NCBI GenBank assembly: GCA_965247375.1
Contig: CBDFHU010000009.1
Coordinates: 1 to 64,000 of the forward strand
Length of the DNA: 64,000 nt
Direction: 5' to 3'
Origin: Arsenicibacter sp965247375
GTDB taxonomy: Bacteria > Bacteroidota > Bacteroidia > Cytophagales > Spirosomataceae
The notes under the pieces are model-generated. The model was given only the letters and a program-made list of their open reading frames with translations, had not been told where the DNA came from and searched no databases. The translations under genes and the position numbers were made by a program. The stretch's first letter is position 1. Each line of letters begins with the position of its first letter. This document shows, one piece after another, positions 17,491-25,551 of this stretch.

Positions 17491-19638
17491 CTACTTGTGT
17501 GGTGCATTCTTCAGATTGGGTTTTGCCCGCCAGCTGGCTTCCTGCCCGAAGCGGGTATGATAATGTTTGGTATCTAACTGTTCGTAGGGCGGGTACTGAT
17601 AAATTATCCGGTTTGTACCCATAAACAGGGTTCCGGCCACGGCTGCCACCCCGACAACAATCTTCCAGTTTATACGATAGAAAGCGTCAATCCGCCCGTC
17701 TGTACTGATTAATAAATTATTATCCTTTTCGCGGGGCAGGGTCAGCACAAGCCCCGTAGCCAGGGCCGCATTCACGAAAATCACCCATTCGGTCAGTAAA
17801 CGGGCCGGGTGCCAGCCAACGAGAGCCCGCTCAAAATCACCGGTCATCATGACCCAGAGCAGGATCAGAAACACCAGTTGCCCGCGTCCAAGCCAGGTTT
17901 GCGGAATCAGGGCTACCGGTTCCTGCCGGTGCCGCCGTATGACCAGCACAAACACCAGGACCAGGAGCAGCCAGCTTACGTTATACCAGACTTCCGGTGT
18001 GAATGACAGCGCCGTTACGCCCGGCAGACGACCCAGATAAGGCATATCCCAATGAGCCGGTACGGTTTCCGTCGTGCCTCCGGCACCGGTAATGGTTTCT
18101 GTCCAGGCACCGGATTTCAGCTGCTCTCCCCACTCCTTTACATTTTTGACGAGGTTCAGGTAGGGTACCGTGAGCAGCACAAAGCATGCCGCCACGGCAA
18201 GCGTCCATTTCCGTCCCCCCTGCCGGGCTGCGTCATCAGCCGGATGAACCGGCAGCTTAACGGCCAGCACACCAAGGGCTACGGCAATGCCCAATCCGTT
18301 CACAAAGCCATAGGTCTGTTCCAGAAAGCTGTGCCAGTTCTGATCCTGCCAGTGTGCCCAGCGGGCAATCTGCGCCTGGTAGTCGCTGCTTTCGGGAATA
18401 AATCCCTTCGCGGTCAGAATCCGCGGGTTGCCGGGCGCCATCATCAGTTGCTTAATCCACTGTACGCCCGAAAAACCAAGCCCGCCGATGGTACCGCTTA
18501 ACAGCGATGCCTTGATAACCGCCGTATGCTTGCGGCGGTACATCCAGAAAATCAGTCCGCCAAATACGCCTGTAACCCCGGCCCAGTCGTCGCCACGGGG
18601 AGGGGTCATACGCAACCCACCGGCTTCGGTAAAAAATATGCTGCCCAGCACCGGAAACAACAGAAAGCTGATCAGCCACCCGCCGGCCATGTACACAATC
18701 AATGAAGACCCGTTGCGGAACCGGCCGAACCAGGCAAAATAAACGGTAATGCCCGCGACCAGGCCAATAAACCAGCCGACATGCTGCGGATAATCCCCGA
18801 ACCACTGCGGCCAGTTGTTCAGGAAGTTATCGGCCGTAAACTTCAGTCCGCCCGTTTCGGGATCAATGTAGGACGGATCGCCCAGCGTATAGGTCAGCGA
18901 CGAGGTCAGGGCATCGGTCAGACCGGCAATGTTCAGCAACGTCTGAATCCCGTAACCCAGCGAGGCCCCGCCAGCCATCGCTACCGGCAGATAGCCGATG
19001 TTGCGGCCCCGCCGCTCCCAAAGATCGTATATCCCGACACCCAGCAGCGCAAAAAAAGCCGCCAGATAATCGGCGTCGAACCAGTACAGCGGGCTTTTGT
19101 GTCGCCCCCACGTATGATCAAACGAAATATGCTCCTGCATGGCGGCGGCAACCGGGTCCTCGATCCGGTCCTGAACGAACCAGGCCGCAAACACAAACAA
19201 CACCGGCGTAAACAACCGCGTCAGCTCGTCGCGGCTCAGGACCGCCGGTATAGCCGTTCCGGCTCCGCCCAGCGACGCCCACAGAAATCCGATGTAAAAC
19301 AAGGCCGTATACCCATACCACTGCGAAGCCAGATGCCCGCTTTCGGTAAAGGAAATGACCTGCATATACGAAACCGACCCGCCGAATCCCCAGCCAAGGG
19401 CCCCGAAGAAGCCGAAATACAGTACCCGTTCCCGCCAGTCGGGGCGGCCGGAAAGCAGGCATACCGTCAACGCGGCCAGACAACCGGCAAACATCGCGCC
19501 GTATTCATGGCCGAAATCACCACGGATACCCCAGCCGATGGACAGTGAAACGGCAATCAGCAGCATGGTACTCCACCGCCACGCAGGGTGTCGTATCGTA
19601 GCCGGAGGTACGTCCGGGATTGCGTCGGAAGCAATCAT
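17491..19638 (-). CDS. Polytopic membrane protein of unknown function, copy 1
   Basis: About 715 residues with many hydrophobic spans and no recognisable catalytic motif. The first spans read LSIGWGIRGDFGHEYGA and GALGWGFGGSVSYMQ, rich in Gly and small residues. A short MTPPRGDDW segment sits between spans near residue 340. The same features (AWAIRGQFGHEQGA, GLGWGIGGIMSYGK, MTPPRSELW) occur in the shorter gene at 54700-56012, so they form one family. The C-terminal quarter has extra spans and a soluble tail. It sits between the aldolase and the phosphatase genes, so transport or transfer of a glycan intermediate is possible, but nothing proves it. Confidence 0.8.
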   Translation of the reverse strand: MIASDAIPDVPPATIRHPAWRWSTMLLIAVSLSIGWGIRGDFGHEYGAMFAGCLAALTVCLLSGRPDWRERVLYFGFFGALGWGFGGSVSYMQVISFTESGHLASQWYGYTALFYIGFLWASLGGAGTAIPAVLSRDELTRLFTPVLFVFAAWFVQDRIEDPVAAAMQEHISFDHTWGRHKSPLYWFDADYLAAFFALLGVGIYDLWERRGRNIGYLPVAMAGGASLGYGIQTLLNIAGLTDALTSSLTYTLGDPSYIDPETGGLKFTADNFLNNWPQWFGDYPQHVGWFIGLVAGITVYFAWFGRFRNGSSLIVYMAGGWLISFLLFPVLGSIFFTEAGGLRMTPPRGDDWAGVTGVFGGLIFWMYRRKHTAVIKASLLSGTIGGLGFSGVQWIKQLMMAPGNPRILTAKGFIPESSDYQAQIARWAHWQDQNWHSFLEQTYGFVNGLGIAVALGVLAVKLPVHPADDAARQGGRKWTLAVAACFVLLTVPYLNLVKNVKEWGEQLKSGAWTETITGAGGTTETVPAHWDMPYLGRLPGVTALSFTPEVWYNVSWLLLVLVFVLVIRRHRQEPVALIPQTWLGRGQLVFLILLWVMMTGDFERALVGWHPARLLTEWVIFVNAALATGLVLTLPREKDNNLLISTDGRIDAFYRINWKIVVGVAAVAGTLFMGTNRIIYQYPPYEQLDTKHYHTRFGQEASWRAKPNLKNAPHK

Positions 19639-19687
19639 GTCATAAACGTTAAAAAAGAGAAAGAGAAACTGTATTCTGCCGCTCCGG

Positions 19688-20512
19688 TTAAACGACCGGG
19701 AACGATTGCCTATCGGTATTGACTACCTCTCCCTGTGCTTCCCGGATGATCCGCATATCCTGTTGCAGACGCTGGCTGAACATGGCAATATCAGAACTGT
19801 GGATGACCAGATTCACCCCTTCCTGTATCCACTTGATCTGCCGTTCGGGAGCCAGCGAAAAATGGATGCCAACCGCCAGTCCGTATTTCCGTGCCGTCTG
19901 AATAATATACCGGACAGCCTCTTCAAACACCGGATGATCGTACTGCTCCGGTAGTCCAAGGCTGATGGATAAATCGTGAGGGCCGATAAATACACCGTCT
20001 AATCCGGGTATACTCAGCAGGTCATCCAGCCGTTCGAGGGCCGGGACACTTTCGATATTGGCAATACACAGCTGACCGGCATTGTAGCCGGCGACGTACT
20101 CCGCCAGTTCGGCGGGCATCGGTTCATGCCCGTAGAGGTATTTGGTCAGCAGTTCGCCTTTAAGCGGACGGTATTTCGTAGCCCCGACAAGTTCCAGTAT
20201 CTGATCAGTTGTTTCCAGGTAAGGCGCAACGACTCCCGCAGCCCCGCCGTCAATTGCCTGACAGGCCAGAAACGGGTCCGGCTTCGGAATTCTGACGATG
20301 GGTGTAATCTGCATGGCCTTAAATGCCTGACACAACTGCGTCAGCTCAACACGACCGAGCGGAATGTGTTCGGTGTCCAGAAAAACGAAATCCAGTCCGG
20401 CGCGGCAGGCCACGGCCGGCCACATCGGTGCGGGTGAGGTGATACAGGTTCCATACACCGGCCGGCCCGATTTTATTTTTTCCAATAACGATATGTTATG
20501 GTCGTTCTTCAT
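19688..20512 (-). CDS. HpcH/HpaI-family aldolase
   Basis: About 274 residues, cytosolic, no signal peptide. The class II pyruvate-aldolase fold is shown by FVFLDTEHIPLG, PIVRIPKPDP, GAAGVVAPYLET, CIANIESVPALERLDDLL (metal-binding Glu) and DGVFIGPHDLSISLG (metal-binding Asp). Family members cleave 2-keto-3-deoxy sugar acids or 4-hydroxy-2-oxoacids to pyruvate or glyoxylate plus an aldehyde. It is the first gene of the minus-strand run and is divergent from the symporter gene across 310 bp, so the two may share a control region. It could handle a keto-deoxy acid produced by the neighbouring oxidoreductases. Confidence 0.85.
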   Translation of the reverse strand: MKNDHNISLLEKIKSGRPVYGTCITSPAPMWPAVACRAGLDFVFLDTEHIPLGRVELTQLCQAFKAMQITPIVRIPKPDPFLACQAIDGGAAGVVAPYLETTDQILELVGATKYRPLKGELLTKYLYGHEPMPAELAEYVAGYNAGQLCIANIESVPALERLDDLLSIPGLDGVFIGPHDLSISLGLPEQYDHPVFEEAVRYIIQTARKYGLAVGIHFSLAPERQIKWIQEGVNLVIHSSDIAMFSQRLQQDMRIIREAQGEVVNTDRQSFPVV

Positions 20513-20822
20513 GCGTAAGGGTCTTTTAACGTGGTTGAGTAGCAGCGGGCTCCTGTCTGAGTTTCGCTAATAGTACGGCATGCTGTTGGCGAAAGGCTAC
20601 TTCTGAAAGTGAATTATCAGAGGAATTTAATAGTCTGAAAAAAGAATTGCGGCGTATAACGTAATACCACGAAGACGGGAAGCGCCGAAGGAGCACGAAA
20701 GTTTTTACGTCAAATCCGTTGTGCAGTCCCCGTCAATAGTCCCTTTGTGGCAAACCATTAGTTAACTCAGACCGGTTTCCGGCCTTTTAGGAACATAACA
20801 TACACAATAACCCCCTATATCT
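20513..20822. other. Divergent intergenic region between aldolase and symporter
   Basis: These 310 bases separate two diverging genes and must carry promoters for both. I see no convincing operator, riboswitch or small gene. A plus-strand in-frame stop at 20808-20810 limits how far the symporter could extend upstream. Confidence 0.5.
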
Positions 20823-22400
20823 TTGAAAACCCTTCCGATCATAGACCTGCTGGTCATACTTGCCTACCTGGTCGCCATGGTTGCCGTCGGTGCGTATTTT
20901 TCCCGTAAAAACAAAAATGCCGATCAATTCACGACGGCATCGGGCAAAATTCCGGGCTGGGCCATCGGTCTGTCAATTTACGCAACGTTTCTGAGCAGCA
21001 ACACCTTTCTGGGCGTACCGGGCAAGGCCTTTGGCGGCAACTGGAACTCATTTGTCTTCAGTCTGTCGATGCCGCTGGCGGCCTGGGTAGCCACCCGCTA
21101 TTTCATTCCGTTCTACCGCAGTACAGGCGAAGTCTCTGCCTATACGCACCTCGAACACCGCTTTGGTCCATGGGCCCGCACGTACGCGGTGGTTTGCTTC
21201 CTGCTCACACAGCTGGCCCGGATGGGATCTATTTTCTTCGGCATCGCGCTGAGCCTCCAGGCCCTGACCGGGTATCCGATGGCGACCATCATGATTGTGG
21301 TCGGCCTGTGTATCATTCTGTATACTGTGATGGGCGGCATGGAAGCCGTAATCTGGACAGAGGTTGTGCAGGGAGTGATAAAAACCGGCGGGGCCCTGCT
21401 GATTCTCTGGCTGGTGGTTGACGGTCTCGACGGAGGGGTCAGCAAAATTATCGAAGTCGGCAAGGCAGAGGATAAATTCAGTCTTGGCAGCTTCTCGCCC
21501 GACTTCACGCAGGCGACGTTCTGGGTCGTGTTACTTTACGGGTTCTTCATGAACCTCAACAACTTCGGGATGGACCAGAATTACATTCAGCGCTACCATA
21601 CCACCTCGTCCATGAAGGAGGCCGCCAGCTCGGTCTGGTTGTGTGTGTACCTCTACATTCCGGCCTCGCTGATGTTTTTTGTCATCGGCTCGGCGCTCTA
21701 TGCTTACTACCAGAACAATCCGGAACTGATGGATGCGGTCCGGATGCAGGTAGCCGGTGAAAAACTGCCGAACGGCACACCGGACGCCATCCGGCAACTG
21801 GCAGCTACTCTGAAACCGGCTGATTTCGGGGACAAGGTTATGCCCCACTTTATGGTCACAAAAGTACCGGCAGGTATGGTCGGTCTGATTGTAGCCGCCA
21901 TCATGTCGGCAGCCATGAGTACGATCAGTTCCGGCATGAATGCCTCGGCGACGGTCTTTTCGCTCGATATTTACCAGCGATACATTGACCGGGACATGAC
22001 GGAGAAAAAATCGCTCCGGCTGCTGTACATCGCCACCACCGGTTTCGGACTACTGGGCATGATTACCGGCATTGCTATGATCGGGGTTAAAAGCGTACTC
22101 GATGTCTGGTGGATGCTGTCAGGCATTTTTGCGGGCGGTATGCTCGGCCTGTTCCTGCTGGGGATGATTTCCAGAAACACCCGCAACACCGAAGCCCTGA
22201 CAGCAACGCTGATCGGTATTCTGGTGATTGTCTGGATGACCTTCTCAAACCAGCTTCCCGACGAATATGCCGCTCTGCGCAATCCGCTGCATCAGAACAT
22301 GATTATGGTGGTCGGTACGCTGACAATTTTCCTGACAGGTTTGCTGCTGACAAGATTAAAGGCCAAATCGCCGGCCGATCCGGTCAAGGAACTGCACTGA
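20823..22400 (+). CDS. Sodium/solute symporter (SSS family)
   Basis: About 525 residues with around 13-14 membrane spans. The first span (IDLLVILAYLVAMVAVGAYF), the SGKIPGWAIGLSIYATFLSSNTFLG segment region and the AAIMSAAMSTISSGMNASATVFSLDIY helix are typical of SSS carriers, which couple sugar, sialate or carboxylate uptake to sodium. The start is a TTG. No ATG precedes the first span, and an in-frame stop occurs 13 bases upstream, so TTG is the best available start. It heads a plus-strand catabolic run and probably imports the compound that run degrades. Confidence 0.88.
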   Translation: MKTLPIIDLLVILAYLVAMVAVGAYFSRKNKNADQFTTASGKIPGWAIGLSIYATFLSSNTFLGVPGKAFGGNWNSFVFSLSMPLAAWVATRYFIPFYRSTGEVSAYTHLEHRFGPWARTYAVVCFLLTQLARMGSIFFGIALSLQALTGYPMATIMIVVGLCIILYTVMGGMEAVIWTEVVQGVIKTGGALLILWLVVDGLDGGVSKIIEVGKAEDKFSLGSFSPDFTQATFWVVLLYGFFMNLNNFGMDQNYIQRYHTTSSMKEAASSVWLCVYLYIPASLMFFVIGSALYAYYQNNPELMDAVRMQVAGEKLPNGTPDAIRQLAATLKPADFGDKVMPHFMVTKVPAGMVGLIVAAIMSAAMSTISSGMNASATVFSLDIYQRYIDRDMTEKKSLRLLYIATTGFGLLGMITGIAMIGVKSVLDVWWMLSGIFAGGMLGLFLLGMISRNTRNTEALTATLIGILVIVWMTFSNQLPDEYAALRNPLHQNMIMVVGTLTIFLTGLLLTRLKAKSPADPVKELH

Positions 22401-22503
22401 CCCCACCCCGGCCCTTCCCTGAATTCAGAGGAGGGAACTTGCTCTAACGGGGAGCTTCTGCTAAACCCGGAAGGTTCTCCGATGCCACAAAGCGCATAGG
22501 GGG

Positions 22504-22542
22504 CGCTCTTTCACTCATTCACTCTTTCGCTCTTTATAAACA
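22504..22542. repeat. CTCTTTCAC/CTCTTTCGC low-complexity intergenic repeat
   Basis: The gap before the hexulose-phosphate-synthase-like gene ends in a run of 8-9-base units (CTCTTTCAC, ATTCACTCTTTCGCTCTTT). The same units recur at 23240-23386, 25318-25376, 43876-43909 and 45144-45262, always between genes. Confidence 0.6.
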
Positions 22543-22543
22543 C

Positions 22544-23233
22544 ATGCGTCCGATTGTTCAGATATCGCTTGATTTAACCAACATTGACGAGGCCCTTGAA
22601 ACCGCCGCTATGGCCCTGCGGGCTGGTGTAGACTGGCTCGAAGCGGGCACACCGCTTATTCTGGCCGAGGGCCTCCACGGCGTCCGCAAACTACGGGAGG
22701 CCTTTCCGGGGATTCCGATTGTCGCCGACCTCAAAACCATGGACGGCGGTTATCTGGAAGCCGAAATGATGGCCAAAGCCGGTGCGACCCACGTGGTGGT
22801 CATGGCCCGTGCTCATGCCGAAACCGTTAAATGCGTTGTGCAGGCCGGCCGTGATTTCGGCGTTAAGGTCATGGGTGATAATATGGTTTGTCCTGACATG
22901 GTCGCCGGCGCAAAGTGGCTCGAAGACCTGGGCTGTGACTACATCGTTCACCACATCGGGTACGACGAACGGCGCGGTATTGCCGCACAAGGCCACCGGA
23001 TGCCCAGTCCTATGGACCAGCTTCGGGAAGTGGTCGAAGCGGTCAGCATTCCGGTGCAGGCCGTAGGCGGTCTGTCGCTCGAACAGGCCATCCGTTGTCC
23101 GGAGTACGGTGCCCCGCTGGTTGTACTGGGCGCACCGCTGACCATCGACGCCGACGCGTTTAAAACCGCCAACGGCGACCTCGAAAGCTCCCTCCGCATG
23201 ATCTGCGACGCTGTACACGCGTACGGGAATTAA
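22544..23233 (+). CDS. Hexulose-6-phosphate synthase / OMP-decarboxylase-family protein
   Basis: About 229 residues, cytosolic. It has the family signatures ISLDLTNIDEAL, EAGTPLILAEG, the active-site VADLKTMDGG (DxKxxD) and HHIGYDERRG. The ends of the barrel (VQAVGGLSLEQ, LVVLGAPLT) suit phosphate binding. Relatives include 3-hexulose-6-phosphate synthase (formaldehyde plus ribulose 5-phosphate) and 3-keto-L-gulonate-6-phosphate decarboxylase (UlaD). No hexulose-phosphate isomerase (PHI) lies nearby, so formaldehyde fixation is not supported. With an alcohol dehydrogenase, an SDR and a sugar isomerase downstream, a UlaD-like decarboxylation of a keto-sugar acid is equally plausible. No sugar kinase is present in the cluster. 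Confidence 0.78.
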   Translation: MRPIVQISLDLTNIDEALETAAMALRAGVDWLEAGTPLILAEGLHGVRKLREAFPGIPIVADLKTMDGGYLEAEMMAKAGATHVVVMARAHAETVKCVVQAGRDFGVKVMGDNMVCPDMVAGAKWLEDLGCDYIVHHIGYDERRGIAAQGHRMPSPMDQLREVVEAVSIPVQAVGGLSLEQAIRCPEYGAPLVVLGAPLTIDADAFKTANGDLESSLRMICDAVHAYGN

Positions 23234-23239
23234 AGAGTG

Positions 23240-23390
23240 AAAGAGCGACCCTTACGGTTACGGAAGTCAGCCATTCTTTCGCCGCGTGGCGGCCACCGCG
23301 TGCCAGCCACTCTTTCGCTCTTTTGCCGCGTAGCGGCCACTCTTTCACTCTTTACCGCACAGCGGTCACACTCTTTCACTCTTTAAAATA
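23240..23390. repeat. Intergenic repeat block with CTCTTTCACTCTTT and CCGCGTAGCGGCCA units
   Basis: The whole gap between two genes consists of repeated CACTCTTTCRCTCTTT units alternating with small palindromes such as GCCGCGTAGCGGC and CCGCACAGCGG. The opening AAAGAGTGAAAGAGC is the inverse of the closing units, so the block can fold back on itself. It is non-coding; the 23-codon extension of the downstream ORF into it is spurious. Confidence 0.7.
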
Positions 23391-23391
23391 T

Positions 23392-24417
23392 ATGCTTGCA
23401 GTAGTAAATTATGCGCCGGAGCGCGGCAGTGTTGAGCTCCGGGATATTCCGAAACCAACCATTGGTGACGATGATGTTTTGTTACAGGTTGCCAATGTAG
23501 GCGTGTGCGGCAGTGACCTGCACCAATGGACGGCCGATCATAGCTGGCCGGTTAAATACCCGGTTGTTTTAGGCCACGAGTTCGGGGGCCATATTGTGGA
23601 AGTGGGTAGCCGGGTGACCGGCTGGCAGGAAGGCGACCGGGTTGTCAGTGAAACGGCGGCCATTGTCGATCTGAACAACCCCATGACCCGTCAGGGCATG
23701 TATAACCTCGACCCGACCCGCAAAGGCTTTGGCTACGGCGTCAACGGAGCCATGACCGAATTCGTCCGGGTTCCGGCCCGCTGTCTGCACACCGTTCCCG
23801 ATCAGCTCCCTTTCGAGGAAGCCTGCCTGACCGAACCGTGCTGCGTTGCCTACAACGCAGTCGTCGGCAACAGTAAAATCCGTCCCGGCGACCGGGTGAT
23901 CGTGCTCGGTCCGGGTACTATCGGCATCCTGTGTGCGGCCGTTGCCCGACTGTGCGGCGCCGAAGTAGCCATCGTAGGCCTTGAAAATGATCGCCAACGC
24001 CTGGCCATTGCCGAGAAGCATTATGGCTGCACCGGCATCATCGGCGACGCGACGGAATGGGCACGTCAGCGGGACGGGCTGGGTGCCGACTGCATCATCG
24101 ACGCGGCCGGGGCCAGTGCGACCCTGCGGATTGCCCTGCAGTTGGTTCGCCCCAACGGACACATCACCAAAGTAGGTTGGGGACCGCAACCGCTCAACTT
24201 CTCCCTTGATCCGCTGGTGCAGAAAAACGTTACCCTGCAAGGCAGCTTCAGCCATAACTGGCCAATCTGGGAGCGGGTAATTGCCTTGTTAGCCAGCAGA
24301 CAGCTCAACGTGAAACCGATTATCGGCGGTGTCTGGTCAACGGCTGACTGGCACGAAGCCTTTGAAAAAATGCACCACGGCGACGTTGTCAAAAGCGTCC
24401 TTAAGCCGGGGTCTTAA
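23392..24417 (+). CDS. Zinc-dependent alcohol/polyol dehydrogenase (MDR family)
   Basis: About 341 residues from the ATG at 23392; an upstream ATG at 23323 lies in repeat DNA and gives a non-homologous tail. The GroES-like domain has the catalytic-zinc motif VGVCGSDLHQW and GHEFGGHIVEVG. The Rossmann domain has VLGPGTIGILCAAVARL and a second nucleotide-strand acid in GLEND, which suits NAD. It resembles sorbitol, threonine and galactitol dehydrogenases. One oddity is that the usual four-cysteine structural-zinc lobe is replaced by a segment without Cys clusters (NNPMTRQGMYNLDPTRKG). It probably oxidises a hydroxyl of the imported sugar or sugar acid. Confidence 0.85.
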   Translation: MLAVVNYAPERGSVELRDIPKPTIGDDDVLLQVANVGVCGSDLHQWTADHSWPVKYPVVLGHEFGGHIVEVGSRVTGWQEGDRVVSETAAIVDLNNPMTRQGMYNLDPTRKGFGYGVNGAMTEFVRVPARCLHTVPDQLPFEEACLTEPCCVAYNAVVGNSKIRPGDRVIVLGPGTIGILCAAVARLCGAEVAIVGLENDRQRLAIAEKHYGCTGIIGDATEWARQRDGLGADCIIDAAGASATLRIALQLVRPNGHITKVGWGPQPLNFSLDPLVQKNVTLQGSFSHNWPIWERVIALLASRQLNVKPIIGGVWSTADWHEAFEKMHHGDVVKSVLKPGS

Positions 24418-24425
24418 CTTTTTTG

Positions 24426-24499
24426 TTTTTGTCATCCCGACGAAGGAGGGATCTTTGGCCTTTGACCGCAGTAAGATCCCTCGTCGGGATGACAAAAAA
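24426..24499. repeat. MITE/REP-like hairpin with GTCATCCCGACGA arms
   Basis: The gap between the dehydrogenase and SDR genes is a near-complete inverted repeat. The left arm (TTTTTGTCATCCCGACGA, a bulged AGGA, then GGGATCTT) pairs with the right arm (AAGATCCC then TCGTCGGGATGACAAAAA) across an 18-base loop. The flanking T- and A-tracts would also let it act as a bidirectional terminator. The sequence resembles dispersed palindromes known from many Bacteroidota and other genomes. Confidence 0.75.
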
Positions 24500-24507
24500 A
24501 CAGCATA

Positions 24508-25324
24508 ATGAAAAACATGCGTTTAGCAAATAAAGTCATTATCATTACCGGCAGTTGTACGGGAATCGGCAAAGCCATTGCACGGCGGTGTGTTGCCGAG
24601 GGCGCGCGCGTAGTCGTTCACGGGCTGGATCAACAGGCTGAAGGCGAAGCGCTGATCGCGGAACTGGGTCCGGATAAAGCTGTCTTACACCTGGAAGACA
24701 TTACGGCAGACGGGGCACCCCAACGGCTTGTCAGCCGCGCCCTCGACGCATTCGGTAAGCTCGACGGGATTGTCAACAACGCGGCGATGATCGCAACGAG
24801 CAACATTCACACAACTTCGCTGGCTTTTTTCAGAACAGTGCTGGAAGTAAAATACCCTTGCGCCGTTTGCCCTGATTCAGGCAGCATTGCCCCACCTGAC
24901 CCAAAACCGCGGGGCTGTGCTCAACATTGGTTCGGCCAACGCCTGGTGCGGTGAGCCTGATCTGGTACCCTACAGTGCGTCAAAAGGGGCGTTGATGACG
25001 CTGACGCGCAATCTGGGCGACACGCTGCACCGCGAAAACCGGGTACGTGTCAATCAGGTAAATCCGGGCTGGGTATTAACCGAAAAGGAACTGGTTCAGA
25101 AACGCAATCAGGGTCTGGCCGATGGCTGGCATCAGGAATTACCCCGGACGCTGGCCCCTGCCGGCCGGATTCTCCGCCCCGAAGAAATCGCGGCGGCGGC
25201 CATCTACTGGCTTGCCGACGAAAGCGGCCCCATCAGTGGTCAGGTTGTCGATCTGGAGCAATATCCGCTCATCGGCCGCAACCCACCCAAAGACGCCGAC
25301 GCGCTGCCGGAGCTTAAAGAGTGA
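24508..25324 (+). CDS. SDR-family oxidoreductase (interrupted by one frameshift)
   Basis: About 271 residues when one frameshift is undone. The first frame (24508-24954) holds TGSCTGIGKAIARR (cofactor loop) and GIVNNAAMIA. The second (running to 25324) holds LNIGSANAW, the catalytic YSASKGAL (YxxxK) and a C-terminal DLEQYPLIG. The frames join at the AAAA run 24849-24852. Removing one A gives LEVNTLAPFALIQAALPHL, the expected helix. Everything else is intact, so a sequencing error is likely; a recent loss of function is the alternative. It probably oxidises a sugar hydroxyl together with the neighbouring dehydrogenase and isomerase. Confidence 0.8.
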
Positions 25325-25376
25325 AAGAGCGGCCGCCAAGCGGTGGCCGCCACGCGGCGAAAGAGCCAAAGAGTGA
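25318..25376. repeat. CTCTTTCAC-type repeat with CCGCCAAGCGGTGGCCGCC palindromes
   Basis: Starting at the stop of the SDR gene, the sequence reads AAAGAGTGAAAGAGCGGCC, small CCGCC/GGCGG palindromes, then GCGAAAGAGCCAAAGAGTG. It is the inverted form of the 23240-23390 block. Confidence 0.6.
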
Positions 25377-25450
25377 TACGGCAAACGGCCTCTAACGCTT
25401 AAGACAGCTGCTCAAAGTGACTGATGGTTCTATTAGTTTTGCGTTACCCT

Positions 25451-25483
25451 AGTGGTGGCACGACTCAGAGTCGTGCCACCACT
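25451..25483. repeat. Perfect 15-bp palindrome with CAG loop
   Basis: AGTGGTGGCACGACT, a three-base loop, then its exact reverse complement. It lies in the 227-bp gap before the isomerase gene and lacks a T-tract, so it is probably a dispersed palindrome or an mRNA processing site and not a classical terminator. An ACCACCAGAACAACTCAG tract follows, similar to the 46464-46588 repeats. Confidence 0.75.
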
Positions 25484-25551
25484 ACCAGCAACCACCAGAA
25501 CAACTCAGTAACACCCCAGCAACACCCAAAAATCCAGTAATCCAAAAGATA

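Noticed and set aside
18781..19548. 255-codon plus-strand ORF opposite the membrane-protein gene
   Set aside because: Antisense to a conserved multi-span protein; the product is Arg/Gln-rich and shows no fold signal.
20818..20825. TATCTTTG as a -7 promoter element of the symporter gene
   Set aside because: It overlaps the only possible start codon; a promoter here would leave the first span untranslated, and no -33 element is present.
23323..23391. Upstream ATG extending the zinc dehydrogenase by 23 residues
   Set aside because: The extension translates the CTCTTTCAC repeat block; the ATG at 23392 begins the conserved GroES-like domain.
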